A stretch of 38,558 nucleotides of DNA from Oscillospiraceae bacterium. GTDB taxonomy: Bacteria; Bacillota; Clostridia; Oscillospirales; Acutalibacteraceae. The notes beneath the pieces are model-generated. The model saw nothing but the letters and a program-made list of their open reading frames with translations. It made no database searches and was not told the DNA's origin. Made by a program: the position numbers and the translations under genes. Below, piece after piece: positions 35,851-38,558 of this stretch (position 1 is its first letter; every line of letters starts with the position of its first letter). Location of the stretch: assembly GCA_029013165.1 (NCBI GenBank), contig JAQXMV010000125.1, forward strand, positions 1-38,558, given 5' to 3'.

Positions 35851-36021
35851 CGATCATTTCCATGCTACATCGTGTCTCTTTTCTGACGATAAGAAGTGCA
35901 ACCGGAAATCATGATCACGATATCGAATGCAAAAAACAGTTCCGATTCAGAATTTGTGTCATTTTGACGAAATTTGTCAAAAAAAGTAGGCTGAAACAGT
36001 AAATTTTTTTTGAATAAATTG

Positions 36022-36050
36022 TTGACAAAAATCTAAGAATAAGATATACT
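36022..36050 (+). promoter_or_regulatory. Near-consensus sigma-A promoter for a 35-aa peptide gene
   Basis: TTGACA-17 nt-TATACT. Confidence 0.85.
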
Positions 36051-36094
36051 CTATATGTAACTTAGATCAATAAACAGACAAAGGGGGAACGAGC

Positions 36095-36202
36095 ATGAAT
36101 TGGTCAGAGTTTTTACAGATTCTCATCGACTTCATAATGAAATTAGTTTCGTTCTTTAAGAGCAGTGAAAACACAGAGCCTGAAGAACCCATCGAGAAAT
36201 AA
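36095..36202 (+). CDS. Small amphipathic peptide, 35 aa: MNWSEFLQILIDFIMKLVSFFKSSENTEPEEPIEK
   Basis: RBS aaaggggg 8-9 nt before ATG; near-consensus promoter upstream; terminator downstream; resembles the convergent 36-aa ORF at 36474..36584. Confidence 0.72.
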   Translation: MNWSEFLQILIDFIMKLVSFFKSSENTEPEEPIEK

Positions 36203-36230
36203 TTTCACTTATAACCGTTGAAGATTCTTA

Positions 36231-36263
36231 ATCCTGTAAACTTTTCCGTTTACAGGATTTTTA
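36231..36263 (+). terminator. Terminator after the 35-aa peptide gene
   Basis: atcctgtaaa-cttttccg-tttacaggat followed by tttttat. Confidence 0.88.
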
Positions 36264-36425
36264 TATTTTTCAGGAGGTTTTTCGCCCTTGCTCCAGGCGG
36301 GAATTGTCGTCACAGTATACTTGACACAGCGTCATGCTGATTTTGACAATGGTATGCGTCTTGGCGTTTATTAACCTGGAGCAACCTACCGCCTGTTCTT
36401 GGAAGAAGCGCGGTTAGCTTTCATC

Positions 36426-36463
36426 AAAAAGCTGAACGGTGCGGCCTGAATAAGCCGCACCGT
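36426..36463 (-). terminator. Terminator after the minus-strand 36-aa peptide gene
   Basis: Minus strand: ACGGTGCGGC-TTATTCAG-GCCGCACCGT-TCAGCTTTTT. Confidence 0.8.
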
Positions 36464-36473
36464 CCGTTTACGA

Positions 36474-36584
36474 TCAAAATGACTGAGCATCTTCTGCGTC
36501 GTCCTCACTGCTTTTGAGCAGCTTCCGGATAAAGCCAAGAAGCGTGTTAAGAATAGCAAGGAGCTTCTGAATATCAACCTTCAT
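36474..36584 (-). CDS. Small amphipathic peptide, 36 aa: MKVDIQKLLAILNTLLGFIRKLLKSSEDDAEDAQSF
   Basis: RBS AGAGGTGAT before ATG; own terminator; same layout as the 36095..36202 peptide (amphipathic helix + KSSE + acidic tail). Confidence 0.72.
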   Translation of the reverse strand: MKVDIQKLLAILNTLLGFIRKLLKSSEDDAEDAQSF

Positions 36585-36759
36585 ATTTATCACCTCTTTA
36601 AAAATAAATAAAACCTTAACATATCAAATTATAAACCAAAAAAGCCGATAATGTGTAACAAAAAATTTAATATAATTTGATCAAAATCTACATCTTTTTA
36701 AACAAAAATTGAACTAATCAACGAATGTAAGAGACCTTGAAAAAATGGGATTCAGAAGA

Positions 36760-36793
36760 AAAAAATCACCGCATCGCCGAAACGATGCGGTGA
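36760..36793 (-). terminator. Terminator of the secreted protein gene
   Basis: Minus strand: TCACCGCATCG-TTTCGG-CGATGCGGTGA-TTTTTT. Confidence 0.92.
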
Positions 36794-36803
36794 AATCATA
36801 ACC

Positions 36804-38393
36804 TTATTTTGTGTAAGCCAGAAGATCACCGATGGTTGCATACATATCGTAGCAGCAAACATGCTTGATGCCGAAAAGTCTGTAAAGCAGGTTCAGAATC
36901 TGTACCCAAAGAGGTCTGAAAAGAACATTGTGGCAGATACAGTTGCATCTGGTGTTGAAATCTTCGTTCAGCTCAAGACGCATAGTCTTGTTGATGATGT
37001 TGCCGCCGGAGAAGAACTGTGCGGTGCCCTCACATTCAAAACGGTTATCCGGTGTGACGGCGGTGATGTAGTAGGCGTCGCTGTAATTGACGGAGCAGGT
37101 GAAGATACCGTCGGCATTGGTTTTGCCGGCAGCGATGAGCTGGCCGCGGCCGTCGGTTACCTGAACCGTAATATCAAGCAGGCTGTCGATGGTTTCGTTC
37201 TTGGGCGGGAGGATCTGAACATTCAGGGTGTAGACAACAGGGGTCTTGACATAAACCGGTGTGATCTGAACCTCTTCCACTCTTTCGAGGGTTCCCTCGG
37301 GAACGATCATATAGTCCAGGCTGATATAGAAGCCCGGTCTGTTTCTGAGCTCCCATTTGCCCGTCCACTTGTAAGCGTACATGGCGTCGGGCTTTTCTTC
37401 TCTCTTTCTTGCCTCGGCTTCCAGCTGAACTTTCATGCTGGAGGCTGAACCGTAGGCAACGGTCTCCTGTGCGGGCTGAGAATCAGCTCCGCTGTCAATT
37501 CTCATGGGCTGACCGTCGTAGCTGTAATATACGAACTTATATGCCTTGGGGATTCTGGTATACTGCGCAATGGCGCCGACAGAATCGTAGACCTGATTGA
37601 TATTAATGCTCCATGACTTGAATTGATATTTATACTGAACATCCTCGCTCTTGGTGGCGAAAGGTTTGATGTTGCTGTCATCAATGCTGCCGCCGTGAGG
37701 AACCGTGACCTCGCCGGAAATGGGCTTGCCGACTTCGCTGAAGAAGGTGACCTTGTGGTAAACGGTGACGCCGGTGAAGGTGGCAACGGCTCTTGCGTTG
37801 GCTGTGACCTCCTTCAGGTCAATCTCAACCGTATTATCTGCCGCATCCTTTGCCTCGAAGCCTTTGAAAGTATAGGAACCGTAGCTCTTATCCTTTTCTC
37901 TGATAGGGGTTGCACCCTTATAAACTGCTGTGGAGCCGGATTTGACATAAGTGGTGTAAAGAAGCTGGGACTTCGTTTTTTCAACCAATTTGGTGTATGT
38001 AACATCGGTGCAGTAGGTGTCGGCAACGGTGTCGTTCCAGAATTCGACCTTATAGAAAATCACGGGATTACCGTTTTCGGTTTCGGTGTAAACTTCACTA
38101 CATCTGTTGCAGTTTCTGCGGTAAAAATAGCCTGAGCCGGCTTCGGAGTAATAACCGTCGCCCCAGTCATGACCAAGTGCGTCCTTATAGTCGCTGTTTA
38201 TTTTGATACCGCAGGTCTTGCATTTAGCCTGAGTGTATCCCTTGTCTGTACAAGTGGGATTGTAGATTGTGTAGGTGAAGTTATGATCACCCTCTGCACA
38301 AGTTCCCGCTGCCGAGGCGGAAAATACCATAACGGCTGCCAGCATGGAAATGGCCAGAAGCACGAGCAGATATTTTTTCATAGACTTTTTCAT
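36804..38393 (-). CDS. Secreted/surface protein with Cys-rich N-terminal module, InlB-B-like repeats, Ig-like domain and C-terminal CxCxCH...Cys motif
   Basis: Signal peptide MKKSMKKYLLVLLAISMLAAVMVFSASAAG; NPTCTDKGYTQAKCKTCG...ALGHDW; C-terminal CNCICHNVLFRPLWVQILNLLYRLFGIKHVCC; RBS aggagg before ATG 38393. Confidence 0.85.
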   Translation of the reverse strand: MKKSMKKYLLVLLAISMLAAVMVFSASAAGTCAEGDHNFTYTIYNPTCTDKGYTQAKCKTCGIKINSDYKDALGHDWGDGYYSEAGSGYFYRRNCNRCSEVYTETENGNPVIFYKVEFWNDTVADTYCTDVTYTKLVEKTKSQLLYTTYVKSGSTAVYKGATPIREKDKSYGSYTFKGFEAKDAADNTVEIDLKEVTANARAVATFTGVTVYHKVTFFSEVGKPISGEVTVPHGGSIDDSNIKPFATKSEDVQYKYQFKSWSININQVYDSVGAIAQYTRIPKAYKFVYYSYDGQPMRIDSGADSQPAQETVAYGSASSMKVQLEAEARKREEKPDAMYAYKWTGKWELRNRPGFYISLDYMIVPEGTLERVEEVQITPVYVKTPVVYTLNVQILPPKNETIDSLLDITVQVTDGRGQLIAAGKTNADGIFTCSVNYSDAYYITAVTPDNRFECEGTAQFFSGGNIINKTMRLELNEDFNTRCNCICHNVLFRPLWVQILNLLYRLFGIKHVCCYDMYATIGDLLAYTK

Positions 38394-38463
38394 ATTGCTA
38401 CCTCCTGTTGGTTTCACAACATTCTGTGTTTGTTTCGGAGTATACTACTCCACTTTCCCTTAT

Positions 38464-38492
38464 ACTATATAATTTTTTCCGTCAAAAGTCAA
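38464..38492 (-). promoter_or_regulatory. Predicted sigma-A promoter for the secreted protein gene
   Basis: Minus strand TTGACT-17 nt-TATAGT. Confidence 0.75.
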
Positions 38493-38558
38493 TATTTATC
38501 AAGAACTTTAATGGTTTTAAAATATTTCGATTATAACCTTTCCGCCTTTCTGATGGCT

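Noticed and set aside
35496-36002. 168-aa plus-strand ORF rich in K/R
   Set aside because: Out-of-frame reading of the lipid kinase tail running through its terminator into non-coding sequence

Overview
The window looks like a low/mid-GC Clostridia (Oscillospiraceae/Ruminococcaceae-like) chromosome segment; this placement comes from gene content and style, not from a search. Left part (1-7 kb): a truncated MTA/SAH nucleosidase, a PHP phosphoesterase, an uncharacterised protein followed by decayed duplicate fragments, and an operon of DRTGG protein, HATPase, [FeFe]-hydrogenase-like Fe-S protein, DRTGG protein, PHP protein, C_GCAxxG_C_C protein and HlyIII-family protein. Centre (8.4-26.1 kb, minus strand): a large exopolysaccharide/glycan cluster with LCP ligase, NTP_transf_5, VanZ, flippase, Stealth phosphotransferase, DUF6625-like protein, many GT2/GT4 enzymes, an EpsG-like polymerase and a Pgl-type acetyltransferase/phosphoglycosyltransferase/aminotransferase set. 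Right part (26.4-38.4 kb): DUF1292, a SecB-like protein, YdcF, GlmS, LysR with a divergent PQ-loop protein, a DivIVA-like protein next to an 840-aa two-TM protein with 39-bp tandem repeats and an apparently catalytically dead SipW-like domain, a DAG-kinase-like protein with a charged tail, a Cys-rich secreted protein, and two unannotated 35-36 aa amphipathic peptides in convergent orientation. The strongest novelty candidates are the two small peptides, the DivIVA-like/dead-signal-peptidase pair, the sensory-hydrogenase-like operon and the Gram-positive SecB-like gene. No CRISPR array, rRNA, tRNA or transposase was recognised. All family calls are from reading the protein sequence; no database search was run.
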